Shown here: positions 40,498 to 51,905 of the stretch, piece after piece
Position numbering within the stretch: position 1 is the stretch's first letter
Layout: each line of letters starts with the position of its first letter
Assembly (NCBI GenBank): GCA_021806235.1
Contig: JAJZXU010000027.1
Span: 1 to 64,000 of the forward strand
DNA length: 64,000 nt
Origin: Thermoplasmata archaeon
GTDB taxonomy: Archaea > Thermoplasmatota > Thermoplasmata > Thermoplasmatales > Thermoplasmataceae
Direction of reading: 5' to 3'
Notes under the pieces: model-generated
What the model was told of the DNA's origin: nothing
Databases searched by the model: none
Seen by the model: only the letters and a program-made list of their open reading frames with translations
Position numbers and translations under genes: made by a program

Positions 40498-41180
40498 TAG
40501 ATATATATCCTGCAATAGATATTTATAATGGGAAGGCGGTTTCCCTAACAAATGGAGACATAAACAATAAAAATGTTTACGGTGACCCTGTAGAGTATGC
40601 TATGAAATTTACTGAAAAAATAAAAAGATTACACATAATAGATTTAAACGGTGCACTGACAGGCAATAAAAAAAATATAGGAATTATACAGGAAATAATA
40701 AGTAATGTAGATGCTTTTGTACAGGTTGGTGGTGGCTTCAGAACATTAAATGATATAAATTATGGCTATAAAATCGGTGCAGATAGCATTATACTTGGAA
40801 CATCCGCCTTAAATGATGAAATAATTGAAGAATCCTCTATTTACAGTAATGTAACTGTAAGCATTGATGTATTTAATAACAGCATAAGGACTAATGGATG
40901 GAAAACCAACTCATATGTAAATTACAGTGACTTTTATAACAGTTTAAATAAAAAAATTAACAGGTTTATCTACACATCAATAAAGAATGATGGAACTAAA
41001 AAAATAGAAGATATACAGAAATTCTGGAACAGTGAATATTTTATGTATGCCGGTGGTGTAAATACAGTAAATGATATTATAAGCATACAAAATTCTGGAT
41101 TTTCCGGTGTTATAATTGGTAAGGCATTATATGAAAACGGTATAAAAATGGAGGAATTAAAATGCTTGCAAAAAGAATAA
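40494..41180 (+). CDS. hisA: ProFAR isomerase
   Basis: IDIYPAIDIYNGKAVSL, LHIIDLNGA, VQVGGGFRTL. Confidence 0.95.
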   Translation: MIDIYPAIDIYNGKAVSLTNGDINNKNVYGDPVEYAMKFTEKIKRLHIIDLNGALTGNKKNIGIIQEIISNVDAFVQVGGGFRTLNDINYGYKIGADSIILGTSALNDEIIEESSIYSNVTVSIDVFNNSIRTNGWKTNSYVNYSDFYNSLNKKINRFIYTSIKNDGTKKIEDIQKFWNSEYFMYAGGVNTVNDIISIQNSGFSGVIIGKALYENGIKMEELKCLQKE

Positions 41181-41914
41181 TTGCTGCTCTTGATGTAATA
41201 AATGACTCGGTTGTTAAGGGTATAAATTTTGAAAATATAAGAAATGTTGATAACCCCGTCGAGCTCGCAAAGAGATACGAAAAGGAAGGTATAGATGAAA
41301 TTGTATTTTTAGATATTACTGCAACAAATGAAAAAAGGAATATACTGAAGGAACTTGCCAGAAAGGTGGCATCCGAGATTTATATACCGTTTACGGCTGG
41401 AGGTGGCATCACTTCAATAGAAGCTGCACTGGATATAATAAAAAATGGTGCAGATAAGATATTTATCAATACATATGGAATAGAAAATCCTGAAATAATT
41501 ATAAAATTATCGGATGTACTTGGGTCTGCAAATACAGTAATAGCAATAGATGCAAAATATGAAAATAATAATTATTATGTGTACTCACACGGTGGAAAAG
41601 TAAATACACATAAAAATGTAATTGAGTGGGCGAAAACAGTAGAAGATTATGGTGCCGGGGAAATACTGGCAACATCAATAAACTATGATGGCACAATGGA
41701 TGGTTACGATAACAATCTAATAAAATTATTATCAGATAAGGTAAATATACCGGTAATAGCTTCCGGCGGTGCTGGAAAACCTGAGGATTTTTTAAACGTT
41801 TTTAGATCAGGTGCGGATGGGGCACTGGCAGCATCAATATTCCATTATAAAAAATATGGTATAATGGAAATTAAAAACTATCTGAAGGAGAATGATATAA
41901 ATGTCAGGCTATGA
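41162..41914 (+). CDS. hisF: Imidazole glycerol phosphate synthase cyclase subunit
   Basis: [47 protein letters not shown]. Confidence 0.97.
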   Translation: MLAKRIIAALDVINDSVVKGINFENIRNVDNPVELAKRYEKEGIDEIVFLDITATNEKRNILKELARKVASEIYIPFTAGGGITSIEAALDIIKNGADKIFINTYGIENPEIIIKLSDVLGSANTVIAIDAKYENNNYYVYSHGGKVNTHKNVIEWAKTVEDYGAGEILATSINYDGTMDGYDNNLIKLLSDKVNIPVIASGGAGKPEDFLNVFRSGADGALAASIFHYKKYGIMEIKNYLKENDINVRL

Positions 41915-42515
41915 TTTAAAATTTGATGAAAACGGTTTAATCCCCGTGATAGTACAGGATTATGAGAATAATGAAGTTTTAACCCTGGGATATATGAACA
42001 GTGAAGCCTTTAACAGAAGCCTTGAAACTGGGTATGTCCATTATTATTCAAGGTCTAAAAAAAGAATAAGAATGAAGGGTGAGGTAAGTGGAAATACACA
42101 GACCATAAAGGATATAATGATTGACTGCGACAGTGATACACTGTTAATTAAGGTCGATCAGAAAGGTAGTGCATGCCATCTGGGTAATAGAAGTTGCTTT
42201 AGAAATCTGGATGAAAAAGCAAATAAAAATTATATAGATTATTCCTTAGAGGTTTTATTAAATCTTGAAAATTTAATTTACAAAACAAAGGAGACACCGA
42301 GAGAAAATTCATACACAACATATTTATTTAACTCAGGAGAAGAAAACATAAGGAAAAAGGTTGGTGAAGAGGCCGTTGAAACAATTTTAGCAAAAACTAA
42401 TGATAGAATAATCTACGAAACATCCGATTTATTATATCATCTACTCGTCTATTTATCATACAATAATATAAAAATATCGGATATAATGAATGAATTAAAC
42501 AAAAGGAAAAAATAA
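41901..42515 (+). CDS. hisIE: Bifunctional phosphoribosyl-AMP cyclohydrolase / phosphoribosyl-ATP pyrophosphatase
   Basis: [28 protein letters not shown] (HisI) and [13 protein letters not shown] (HisE). Confidence 0.96.
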   Translation: MSGYDLKFDENGLIPVIVQDYENNEVLTLGYMNSEAFNRSLETGYVHYYSRSKKRIRMKGEVSGNTQTIKDIMIDCDSDTLLIKVDQKGSACHLGNRSCFRNLDEKANKNYIDYSLEVLLNLENLIYKTKETPRENSYTTYLFNSGEENIRKKVGEEAVETILAKTNDRIIYETSDLLYHLLVYLSYNNIKISDIMNELNKRKK

Positions 42516-42582
42516 TTTATTAATTTTAGCAGAAGGGAAACAAATCCCTAAAAAGTCTATATATTATAGGCATTTCAATATT

Positions 42583-43617
42583 TTAATGTGCACCCGGTGG
42601 AAATATAATATTATCAAAATCCATATACGGTTTCTCATCAAATCTCAATAGATCTGGATTAACATTTTTCTCTACCGCAAGATAATATGCAAGATAATAC
42701 AATGGTACAGTATTTATTACAGGCTCTAAATATTCATCAAGTTCCGGTAAACTAACGTTAAAATCACCGTTGCCATTTACTGTTAATGTTTTTGTTCCGA
42801 TTATTTTACATGCATTTACTATATCCCTGTGCCTCAGGTCTACCGTTTTATTATTTAATATTATTAATAATGATTTATCATCTATTATTGATGTACACCC
42901 GTGATTGAACTCTTCCAGTTCTATGCCCTCTGCATGGATATGTGCAGCTTCCTTTATTTTCTGTGCAACCTCTCTTGCAACCGGTAATTCCGGTCCAGCA
43001 CCGAGAACAAATATTTCATTTACATATGATAATTCTCTTGCAATTTGATGCATTTTATCATCCATTGTTTTTATTAAATCCTTTATTATACCTATTATTT
43101 TATTAATATCTATATCTAAATGCGAATAATTTTTAGCAATATACATTGAAGCTATTGCATTATCAAAGAACGATTTTGTATTGCATAGAGATTTATCCTC
43201 AGAGTTTATTATTATACTCTTGTCCGATATTTTATCCATGGGTGTATTTTTATAATGCGTTATTCCCACAATGTATGCATATTTTTTTAAATGCATCATT
43301 GAATCCACTGTAGATTTTGTTTTTCCACTATTTGATAGGCCTATTAATACCCCGTGCGATGGCAGTTCATAATTCAATAATTCATAGGATTGAATAAATT
43401 TATAATCAAGCCCAGTTTTTTTTAGAAAACCGGCGCCTATCTGTGCTGCATGATAGGCTGTTCCATTTCCTGTAAAAATTAATGTAGACTGTAAAAATGA
43501 ATAATCAAGGTTCTCCATTACACTTCCTGTTACATCCAGGGATTCTGGTGTTTCCCTTAACATATCATACATAAGATAGGGGTGCTTATCTCTTTTTTCC
43601 GGTATTTCATCCGTCAT
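42583..43617 (-). CDS. SIS-domain isomerase, GlmS C-terminal-like
   Basis: GNGTAYHAAQIGAGF, SNSGKTKSTVDSM, GAGPELPVAREVAQKIKEAAHIHAEGIELEEFNHG. Confidence 0.88.
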   Translation of the reverse strand: MTDEIPEKRDKHPYLMYDMLRETPESLDVTGSVMENLDYSFLQSTLIFTGNGTAYHAAQIGAGFLKKTGLDYKFIQSYELLNYELPSHGVLIGLSNSGKTKSTVDSMMHLKKYAYIVGITHYKNTPMDKISDKSIIINSEDKSLCNTKSFFDNAIASMYIAKNYSHLDIDINKIIGIIKDLIKTMDDKMHQIARELSYVNEIFVLGAGPELPVAREVAQKIKEAAHIHAEGIELEEFNHGCTSIIDDKSLLIILNNKTVDLRHRDIVNACKIIGTKTLTVNGNGDFNVSLPELDEYLEPVINTVPLYYLAYYLAVEKNVNPDLLRFDEKPYMDFDNIIFPPGAH

Positions 43618-43672
43618 GTTTACTGTATATGTGTATTATTAATATTTATTTCTAAAATAAATATTTATGAAT

Positions 43673-45544
43673 TTAACCTATCTTTATATCAGAAAGGTTA
43701 TTTATCAATTTACCGTTAGAATATTCTGCTATTAATTTATTATAGGATGGTAAATATTCATTTGTTTCCGTATTTACTATATACAGATTTGATACATTTT
43801 TTATTTTTTCCGATATATATTTTAAATCATTATACGGGTCACTGTTGAATATATTCCCCCTACCATCAGTTATCAGTATACTTATTGTTTTTATTTTCTC
43901 ATATGCTGATAGTTTATATATATTATACAGTGCATCATACAGTGGTGTTTTCCCTGAACTTTTTATATTACCTATCTCATTTTCCAGTTCTGTAAAATTC
44001 CTTGAAAAATTTAAAACAAGTTTTGAACTGTAACCGGAAAAGGATAATAATGCAATCCTGCTCCTTATCAAATATATCTTTTTTAATAACAGATTTGATA
44101 TATTCTTTGCAATGTTTATTCTTGAGTTAAAATTCATGGATTTACTTGAATCTATAGCTATTATAACTGGAATTGACCCCTTGGAATACACATTCTTCAT
44201 CACAATTGCGTTATAATTTATTTTTTTATACCCTGATATTCCAGAATTCAGTACTGAAGACCTTATATCAATATTCCTGCCGTTTTTAGTGCCCATATTC
44301 CTGTAGCTATCAGAAATACCGGATTTACCGGATTTTTTTGTTTTAATCTTATTGTTTACACTCAGTTCTATGTTATTTATTTTATCTTCACTGTTTTTTT
44401 TATTACTCCTATCATTCCGGTTTTTATCATCCTGATTGCCCGTATTATTATGATTATTCTTTACACCGGTATTATTATTCAGATCATTATCAATATTATC
44501 ATGTTTACCCTTATTTTCACTGTTTTTTTCATTATCCCTCCTATCATTTCTTTGATTACTGTTATTAAAATTATAATCCGGGCTACTCCTACCCTTCTCC
44601 CTTAATCTGTGGTTTAAAGCGAATTCCAGTGCCTTCTTTATATCTCCGGAATTTGCATTTTTCCTGTTATTATATGCTGCTATTGCCTTTGCAGCTTTTA
44701 TTGTGCTTATCATTGTTCTATTGCTCAGTGAATTTTCTATAATGATATTTGCTATAAAATTTAAATATTCATCATCTATTTTTACCTCATTTAATATAGC
44801 CCTTGCATTTTTTATCCTATCCCTTATTTCATTATCCCTGTTCTTATATTGCTCAATGAATTTTTCTGGGTTTAAGTCAAATTCCTCGACCCTCCGTGAT
44901 ATTTCTATTAATTTTTCGGTGCTGGTAGGTAATTTTCCCTCTACGGATATGCCAAACCTATCCAGTAACTGTGGCCTCAATTCACCCTCTTCGGGATTCA
45001 TTGTACCCACTAAAATAAATCCTGCGGGGTGTATATATGACACTCCCTCGCGTTCAACTATGTTTATTCCAGAAGCTGCGGAATCAAGTATGGAATCCAC
45101 TATCGAATCATCCAGTAAATTTACCTCGTCTATGTATAGAATTCCCCTGTTGCCCTCACCTAATAACCCCTCTCTTAAAACTGCCCTGCCCCTTATCGCA
45201 TTTTTAATATCCAGTGAACCAACAACCCTATCCAGAGTTGCACTGTTAGGCAAATTAATTATTTTTATTTTCATGTTTTCAATTTCTAAACTGTTATTTT
45301 TTTTCCTTTCAAGGCATTCATCACACAGGTTACCGTAAGGGTTGCAGTGAAATCTACAGTTTTTAACAGCCTTAATTTCAGGCAGTATTGAAGATAATGA
45401 CCTTACCATTGTGGACTTTGCTATGCCCTTTGGCCCGGTTATTAAAATGCCACCAATTTTACTATCTATTGCATTTATGATCAGGCCCAGCTTCATATCA
45501 TCGTCATCAACTATTGCGGAAAAAGGAAATTCATATGTTTTCAT
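43673..45544 (-). CDS. Magnesium/cobalt chelatase ChlI/ChlD-like (AAA+VWA)
   Basis: GPKGIAKSTMVRSL, LYIDEVNLLDDSIVDSIL, VWA motif AIDSSKSM; Asn-rich linker between domains. Confidence 0.92.
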   Translation of the reverse strand: MKTYEFPFSAIVDDDDMKLGLIINAIDSKIGGILITGPKGIAKSTMVRSLSSILPEIKAVKNCRFHCNPYGNLCDECLERKKNNSLEIENMKIKIINLPNSATLDRVVGSLDIKNAIRGRAVLREGLLGEGNRGILYIDEVNLLDDSIVDSILDSAASGINIVEREGVSYIHPAGFILVGTMNPEEGELRPQLLDRFGISVEGKLPTSTEKLIEISRRVEEFDLNPEKFIEQYKNRDNEIRDRIKNARAILNEVKIDDEYLNFIANIIIENSLSNRTMISTIKAAKAIAAYNNRKNANSGDIKKALEFALNHRLREKGRSSPDYNFNNSNQRNDRRDNEKNSENKGKHDNIDNDLNNNTGVKNNHNNTGNQDDKNRNDRSNKKNSEDKINNIELSVNNKIKTKKSGKSGISDSYRNMGTKNGRNIDIRSSVLNSGISGYKKINYNAIVMKNVYSKGSIPVIIAIDSSKSMNFNSRINIAKNISNLLLKKIYLIRSRIALLSFSGYSSKLVLNFSRNFTELENEIGNIKSSGKTPLYDALYNIYKLSAYEKIKTISILITDGRGNIFNSDPYNDLKYISEKIKNVSNLYIVNTETNEYLPSYNKLIAEYSNGKLINNLSDIKIG

Positions 45545-48500
45545 TCATTTTCACCCTCTATTTCCATATACTCATTTTCTAATTTATTTTTAATATCATC
45601 ACTGGCATTCCATATATTTCTCCTATATGCTTCAATTAACCTTGACGTTATTTCTGATAATGCCCATGGATTCTCCTTTTTAAACCACTGTTTCATTTCA
45701 TCGTTTAAAATAAATTTATCTGTTATATTGTTAAATATATTATCATTAACCATTTTTGTTGTTGCAGCCCAGCCATATAAATGCTCTATTTTTTTAAGCA
45801 TTTCTGTAGCACCCCTATAACCGAAGTTTTTCTGTGCATTAATCCACGAATCATTTAGCAGTTTTCCTATAGCCGTTCTCTCTATTTCCTCTTTCATTGT
45901 TCTTACCTTAGGTTTGTTTGGGTTAAATGTATCCTCAAACATTAAGTTCGGTTTAGAACCCGATTTTTTAGCCATAAGATAAAATCCTCCGGCGTATGAA
46001 TAATTACATGAATCATCATTTATATCTATCTCATCGATTTCACGTTTATGCACTATTGTTTCTATATTTTTTGATATTGATAGCAGTTCATTTCTGGCTC
46101 CTTTCCCGAAATTGTTATTACCGTAGGAGTACCCCATCCATTCTATAAAAACATCAGCCAGGTCATTCTCTGTTTTCCATTTTGATGATTCCACGGCATT
46201 GCTTACCCCGGAACCATATGACCCCGGTTTAGAGGAAAATATTCTATCAAGGTGATTATATTTTCTGTAATGCTTTATTATATAATTTGAATCCTCATCC
46301 TCATTTAGGGCAGCAACCTTTTTTATAGCCATATCTATTAACTCTATTATATTGAATAAATTGTCCCTTACTATGCCACTTGATTCAATAACGACATCTA
46401 TTCTTGGCCTTTTCAGAATATCCAGTGGAATTACCCTAACATCCCTTATTTTTTTTGTACCTTCCTGCCATACCGGTTCCACACCAATTGTATATAAAAT
46501 CTGTGAAATCAGTTCACCATCTGACCTATATGCATCGGTGGACCATAAAACAAAGCCTATTGTTTCCGGGAATTTATTATCCCTTTTATATTCATTTTCA
46601 ATTAATTTATTTGCTAAAATAACACCGATCTGCCATGCTGAATAACTCGGTATCTTAAATGGGTCTACGGCATAGAAATTTCTTCCAGAGGGCAAAACAT
46701 CATATCTACCCCTGGATAATGAACCCGATACACTGGCTTCAATATATTCGCCATTTAATGCCTTCAGCAGGTTAATTTTCTCATTTTCAGGCGAGTATTT
46801 CAGTTTTTTAATAATATCCCTTTCAGTTTCCGGTATACCCTCATTTTTCTTTAAGTGGTTATTTATAATCTCCCTGGTTTTTTCCTTGCCGTATTTCTTG
46901 TATAATGAATCGTCAAACCTTGTTGCAGTTATAACATAGTCCGATATATCATTATCATCTATGTTATTTGAATATATATACAGTCCCTTCGATATAACCG
47001 AATCCTTGAATAAATTCAATCTGTGCTCTATTTCATGCGTGGCCTTATGATAATCATCGAAATCTATGGTTAACCCTATTTTATCTGTTATATCCTTTAT
47101 TTCCTTAATTATCATTTTTTCTCTGGCACCATTCTCTGCTTTTTCGGATTCCTCATAATCATCGATTAAATCCTCCAGTTTTTTTACATCATCAGGCACC
47201 TCATCATATTCGGTAGGCGGTGTTATATAATCCAGCAGGACAGCGTAACTCCTTCTCTTTGCAATTATACCCTCACCGGGAACACTGGTTGAATATAAGT
47301 ATAAATTGGGTACCTCCCCTATTGAAATTTCAGGAAAATCTGATGGCGATAAGCCCAGACCCTTGCCAGGTGTAAATTCCAGTGTTCCATGTGTACCCAC
47401 GTGTATTATTGCATCTGCTTTAAATATATTCTGGATATACTTATAAAATGACAGCCAGTAATGCGTTACAGGCGTCAGTGAATCATGTATTGTCCTTATG
47501 CTATTAACGTTATCAGAAAACGTTATCCTTTTTGGCTGTATTCCGATAAACACATTGTTAAATAACATACCTGCTATGTAAAAATTATTGTTTAAAACCA
47601 TATAATCCCTTTCACCGTTTATATTGCCCCATTTATTTATGATCATTTTTTTTGAGTCTTCCGGTAATTCAGAAAATATTTGATTATATTCATTTAAAGC
47701 CATTTTATAAACATAACCATTTTTGTTAATTATTTCGTCTATGGTTGTCCATTTTCCTTCAGGTATTGCCTTTCTTTCCATTATAGTTTTTATTAATTCC
47801 TCTCCGTTTTCAGGTACATGATTAATATTATAACTGCTGTCCCTCAATATTTTCATTATATTTGTTACCGAATTTAATGTATCCAGCCCTGTTGCTGTTC
47901 CTATATTTGCCTCCAAATCCTTAAAGGATGACCCCGAATGCAGTATAATAGCTATTCTCTTATCGCTGTTATTTTTATATTTTAAATTTATCCAGGTATT
48001 TATCCGGTTTACCATATAATTTACCTGTTCTTCAACAGGAACCAATTCCCTGTATACCGTATTTTTTTCAGTTACCTTTTTGATTAAGCCGATTAATACC
48101 GGTTCTATTGTACCGTCCATTTCAGGTAACATTGCACTCATTATTGTGGAAACAACATCCAATCCGCTGGAATCGATCCATTCATTATATTCCTTATAAT
48201 AATAGGTCAGGCCCTGGAATACGGGTACATTTAGATTTAATAACGTTGATTTGTCCTCCTTTTTAATCAATGAAAACGATAATAAATTTATGATTGCATC
48301 TACCCTTTTATTGTTATAATAGAAATATTCGTTTATGCATTCCTCTGCACTTTTTATGTTTCTGGCTTTATCCCCAAAACCATTGGTAAAAACCGGTATT
48401 GCCGATATATGTTTCTCATTTAATTTATCAATAATGTAATCTATAATTTTTGTATCATTATCAACCCATGCAGTTCTATAAAACAGTATACCAACCTTTC

Positions 48501-48948
48501 TATCAAAATTTGCGTTGCCATAGCTGTATATGCCAGAAAAAGGTAATTCCTCCGGTTCTTTATATTTATTTTTATCAAATATACTCTGAACGAACAGTAC
48601 CATGTTTTTTATATTTTCATAGCCACCGTAGAAATAATAATCTGAAACCTTTTCCTCTATAAATTTATTTACGGTTGAATATTTGCTCAATATTGGGTCT
48701 ATGGCTATAACATATTTCTTATTCTTTAATATATTTTCAATATTTTCCATTATATTATTATAAATATTCTCCCCTGAAAAATGGTGTATGAATACTGCAT
48801 CAGAATTTTTCATAAAATCAATAAAATCATCATCTATTGGGTCTAATCTTGGATATTTTATCTTAATTTCATTACCCGTTTCTTCCCCGGCCTTTAAAAA
48901 AGATTTTATTACAGATCCATTCCAGCCTATGAGTACAGTAAACTTCAT
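45541..48948 (-). CDS. cobN: Cobaltochelatase CobN-like subunit
   Basis: HVGTHGTLEFTPGKGLGLSPSDFPEISIGEVPNLYLYS, LPSGRNFYAVDPFKIPS, Large CobN/BchH domain length. Confidence 0.93.
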   Translation of the reverse strand: MKFTVLIGWNGSVIKSFLKAGEETGNEIKIKYPRLDPIDDDFIDFMKNSDAVFIHHFSGENIYNNIMENIENILKNKKYVIAIDPILSKYSTVNKFIEEKVSDYYFYGGYENIKNMVLFVQSIFDKNKYKEPEELPFSGIYSYGNANFDRKVGILFYRTAWVDNDTKIIDYIIDKLNEKHISAIPVFTNGFGDKARNIKSAEECINEYFYYNNKRVDAIINLLSFSLIKKEDKSTLLNLNVPVFQGLTYYYKEYNEWIDSSGLDVVSTIMSAMLPEMDGTIEPVLIGLIKKVTEKNTVYRELVPVEEQVNYMVNRINTWINLKYKNNSDKRIAIILHSGSSFKDLEANIGTATGLDTLNSVTNIMKILRDSSYNINHVPENGEELIKTIMERKAIPEGKWTTIDEIINKNGYVYKMALNEYNQIFSELPEDSKKMIINKWGNINGERDYMVLNNNFYIAGMLFNNVFIGIQPKRITFSDNVNSIRTIHDSLTPVTHYWLSFYKYIQNIFKADAIIHVGTHGTLEFTPGKGLGLSPSDFPEISIGEVPNLYLYSTSVPGEGIIAKRRSYAVLLDYITPPTEYDEVPDDVKKLEDLIDDYEESEKAENGAREKMIIKEIKDITDKIGLTIDFDDYHKATHEIEHRLNLFKDSVISKGLYIYSNNIDDNDISDYVITATRFDDSLYKKYGKEKTREIINNHLKKNEGIPETERDIIKKLKYSPENEKINLLKALNGEYIEASVSGSLSRGRYDVLPSGRNFYAVDPFKIPSYSAWQIGVILANKLIENEYKRDNKFPETIGFVLWSTDAYRSDGELISQILYTIGVEPVWQEGTKKIRDVRVIPLDILKRPRIDVVIESSGIVRDNLFNIIELIDMAIKKVAALNEDEDSNYIIKHYRKYNHLDRIFSSKPGSYGSGVSNAVESSKWKTENDLADVFIEWMGYSYGNNNFGKGARNELLSISKNIETIVHKREIDEIDINDDSCNYSYAGGFYLMAKKSGSKPNLMFEDTFNPNKPKVRTMKEEIERTAIGKLLNDSWINAQKNFGYRGATEMLKKIEHLYGWAATTKMVNDNIFNNITDKFILNDEMKQWFKKENPWALSEITSRLIEAYRRNIWNASDDIKNKLENEYMEIEGENE

Positions 48949-49023
48949 AAAATTAAAGTTAATTTTAGTATATAATTTTTTGTGTATAAAAATAATTTAT
49001 TTTTATGCAATTTAATTTATATA

Positions 49024-50280
49024 TCACCTTGGATGGATTACGACACCTGAAGGAGCCCCGGCACCCTTTGGTTTGAACAGTATTGATAGAGCACTGTTGT
49101 TTCTTCCGCCCATGTTCACTTCTTTTAAACCCCTGAAAAGAAAAGCCGATACAAATCTGCCTGAAAAAACTATTAGATATGATAATACTAAGGCAAACCT
49201 TATTGGTTCAAAGGATAAAAATAATGTCAGTATATATCCACCCGAAAGTGCACCGAAGAAATAGACAATGCCATTGAAACCATTCAGTATAGATATATAC
49301 TCTGCCTTATTATTCCGGGGTACAATATCCAGGGTGTATGATGTTGTGATAGTATTCTGAATCGAGCCGATAAAGCCACTATAAATTTCAAGTATGATAA
49401 ATAATGGCAAAACATTAAAAAATGCGTACATTAAAGGTATGCCACTGAGCATTATTCTATTTAAAAATATTAACGGCACCCTGTTAACCCTGTCTATAAA
49501 TTTACCTATGATATACTGTGTTAGTAACATTGTTAGTGTTGATGATACCGTTAATAATGCCACAATATCCAGCGAAAAATGCATTATTGAAACTATTGTT
49601 ATAGGGAACATTGGCCATGCCATTGACCAGAAAAATGATTGAATGTTTGTTGCCCTGAAATATTTATAAAATATACTGTTATTTTTCAAATTTTTTAATG
49701 TTTTATACAGATTTCCGGTCATAACGGTTTTACTTTTTGATTCCTTTAATTTGAATACGGTTATAGCAGAAACAATATATGAAGCCGAGGCTGCTGTAAA
49801 TGGTATCATAACTTCATTTTTATTTTTATTCAGGATAAATACCATTGCTATTAAGGATATTACTGTTCCAGCAGATGCTATATTATTTATAACTGTTAAA
49901 AATTTGCCCCTTTCAGATATAATATTATCCGCTATAAAAGAAAACCAGTTAACAGTTATCATTGCAGAAAATATCGATATTAATGCATATAAAATTATTA
50001 AATTAACAGGCGTTTTTGAATAGGGGAGCATAAACCATAGAACTGCAAGTATAATGCTCCCGGTAACAAGAAACGGTGTTCTCTTACCTATTCTATCACT
50101 GATTCTACCCCAGAGGATCTGACCTAAATTGCTCAGGGAATTCGATGAGGACTGCAACCATCCCATTTCTGCCGCTGTCGCACCAATCATAACACCGAAT
50201 ACCCCAACAAATGATGCCGCTACAGTGGCACCCACTGCAATTACCAGGGATCTTAATGCTATAAGCTTTCTATTGTCCAT
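49024..50280 (-). CDS. MFS transporter
   Basis: QILWGRISDRIGKRTPFLVTG and multiple TM segments. Confidence 0.88.
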   Translation of the reverse strand: MDNRKLIALRSLVIAVGATVAASFVGVFGVMIGATAAEMGWLQSSSNSLSNLGQILWGRISDRIGKRTPFLVTGSIILAVLWFMLPYSKTPVNLIILYALISIFSAMITVNWFSFIADNIISERGKFLTVINNIASAGTVISLIAMVFILNKNKNEVMIPFTAASASYIVSAITVFKLKESKSKTVMTGNLYKTLKNLKNNSIFYKYFRATNIQSFFWSMAWPMFPITIVSIMHFSLDIVALLTVSSTLTMLLTQYIIGKFIDRVNRVPLIFLNRIMLSGIPLMYAFFNVLPLFIILEIYSGFIGSIQNTITTSYTLDIVPRNNKAEYISILNGFNGIVYFFGALSGGYILTLFLSFEPIRFALVLSYLIVFSGRFVSAFLFRGLKEVNMGGRNNSALSILFKPKGAGAPSGVVIHPR

Positions 50281-50330
50281 TTATTTGTAGTTTAATGTAT
50301 ATAAATATTTTAACATATCCTTTAAAACAA

Positions 50331-50687
50331 TTACAGATGTGGTTGAAATGTCATTGATATGCTTATGCCACCAGGGATTCCTATTGATATTGAAAAATAC
50401 AGGACACCAATTTTCCCCGCTATTTTATCTATAACATTTTTCTCCTTTTCGAACCAGTCAGACAGCATTGAAATTAAATCAGGCCTTTTACTTAAAATTG
50501 AATTAATAAAATTATTAATCTTTAAAATACCGAAATATGCCTTATATGGGTGCAGATCTTTTATTATATCTATTTTCATTTCACCGTATAATTTTTCTAT
50601 AAAGGATGGCAGATCCATAAAATCATATTTAAAATCATCATCATTTAAATTACTGGCTTCCCACTTTTTATATATGTCATCTATCAT
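50331..50687 (-). CDS. Hypothetical protein
   Basis: Intact ORF; antisense ORF 50359-50715 judged spurious. Confidence 0.45.
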   Translation of the reverse strand: MIDDIYKKWEASNLNDDDFKYDFMDLPSFIEKLYGEMKIDIIKDLHPYKAYFGILKINNFINSILSKRPDLISMLSDWFEKEKNVIDKIAGKIGVLYFSISIGIPGGISISMTFQPHL

Positions 50688-50810
50688 GTTAGATTATTAT
50701 ATTTACTATATTTAAATCATCGTTTTTCACCCATGGAATCCACTTTTCCAGGGCTGGAAATAAAAGCAGATAAAAATAAAACTTTACCCTATTATTCACT
50801 ATAGACAACT

Positions 50811-51032
50811 ATGGTTATTTCAACAATTCAGATAAGGGAAGAAACAAAAAAGACGCTGTAGTCCATGAAGCTTCATCCCAGAGAGACCCATGAAGAGGTA
50901 ATCGAAAGAATGATCGAGGATCTTAGTGAGCTTAATGAAGAGACGAGAGCAGAAATTGAAGAAGCCCACAATGAAATTGAATCAGAAAAATTCATCACAC
51001 ATGAACAACTGAAAAAGGACCTTAGTCTCTGA
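50811..51032 (+). pseudogene. Antitoxin-like protein with in-frame TAG (or reinitiated at 50865)
   Basis: MVISTIQIREETKKTL*SMKLHPRETHEEVIERMIEDLSELNEETRAEIEEAHNEIESEKFITHEQLKKDLSL; TAG at 50859-50861. Confidence 0.7.
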
Positions 51033-51286
51033 TGGAATACAGGATAATCTGGTCCATCAAGGCAGCAGGGCAGATGAATCGCCTTGATCGATCTGTTGCT
51101 AAAAGAATCTACAAAAAAGTAGACCAACCGTATCAAAATCCAGAAAGGTACGTTGAGAAACTTGTCTGGTATCCATATTACAGGTTCAGAGTTGGAGATT
51201 ATCAAGTAATTTTTGATATTAAGCATGAATCTGTTAGAATAATGATCTTAAAAGTTGGGCATAGAAGTAATGTATATGAGCGTTAG
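51032..51286 (+). CDS. RelE/ParE-type toxin
   Basis: YRIIWSIKAAGQMNRLDRSVAKRIYKKVDQ...YPYYRFRVGDYQVIFDIKHESVRIMILKVGHRSNVY. Confidence 0.92.
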   Translation: MEYRIIWSIKAAGQMNRLDRSVAKRIYKKVDQPYQNPERYVEKLVWYPYYRFRVGDYQVIFDIKHESVRIMILKVGHRSNVYER

Positions 51287-51434
51287 TGTGAGATAATTAA
51301 TACCCGTTTAAAACAGCAGTCGAATTCACTCAATCCATAATTCGATGTGCTCAGTTCTCCTGCGGGAGCCGAAATAAATAAAACTATTTAAGACTGAAAC
51401 TATAAATATCTACTTCTAATAATATTATGGTTAT

Positions 51435-51905
51435 ATGAATAATCTTAATAGTATTATAGAAAATGCCTGGAAATACACGAACGATCCTGAAAAACTGATA
51501 AGGACATTTCAGGAGGTCTTTGATGATTACAGGGAGAATCCAATTTACCTCTTCGAATATGCAAATGCCTTAGATTTTCTGGGAAAGGAAGCCGAAGCAA
51601 TACCTCTATATCAACAGGCTTTATCGTTAAGAATTTCAGGGAAAATTAAAGTTCAAACTGAAATTCAGTTAGGGAGTTCACTCAGCGTTACAGGCGACAA
51701 TAAAAGTGCCATATCGATCCTGGCCAGAGTGCAAAAGGAAACAGAGGACCCTGCTGCTCTAATATTTCTCTGCATTGCATTATTCAGATCCGGAGAAACC
51801 AGAAAGTCCCTTAGAACAGCTCTAGGTTTCATCCTATCAGGAAATCAGGGGTTATTGCCTGAATATAACAGGGCTCTTATGCAATACCTTGAAGAAATAC
51901 ATTGA
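51435..51905 (+). CDS. TPR-repeat protein
   Basis: ANALDFLGKEAEAIPLYQQALSL helix-turn-helix repeat pattern. Confidence 0.75.
   Translation: MNNLNSIIENAWKYTNDPEKLIRTFQEVFDDYRENPIYLFEYANALDFLGKEAEAIPLYQQALSLRISGKIKVQTEIQLGSSLSVTGDNKSAISILARVQKETEDPAALIFLCIALFRSGETRKSLRTALGFILSGNQGLLPEYNRALMQYLEEIH

Noticed and set aside
48450-48662. Many short antisense ORFs inside cobN, chelatase, leuS, MFS and his genes
   Set aside because: Composition-driven open frames opposite well-supported genes.
50859-50861. TAG as pyrrolysine codon in antitoxin
   Set aside because: No pyl genes or supporting context; simple nonsense mutation or reinitiation is more likely.
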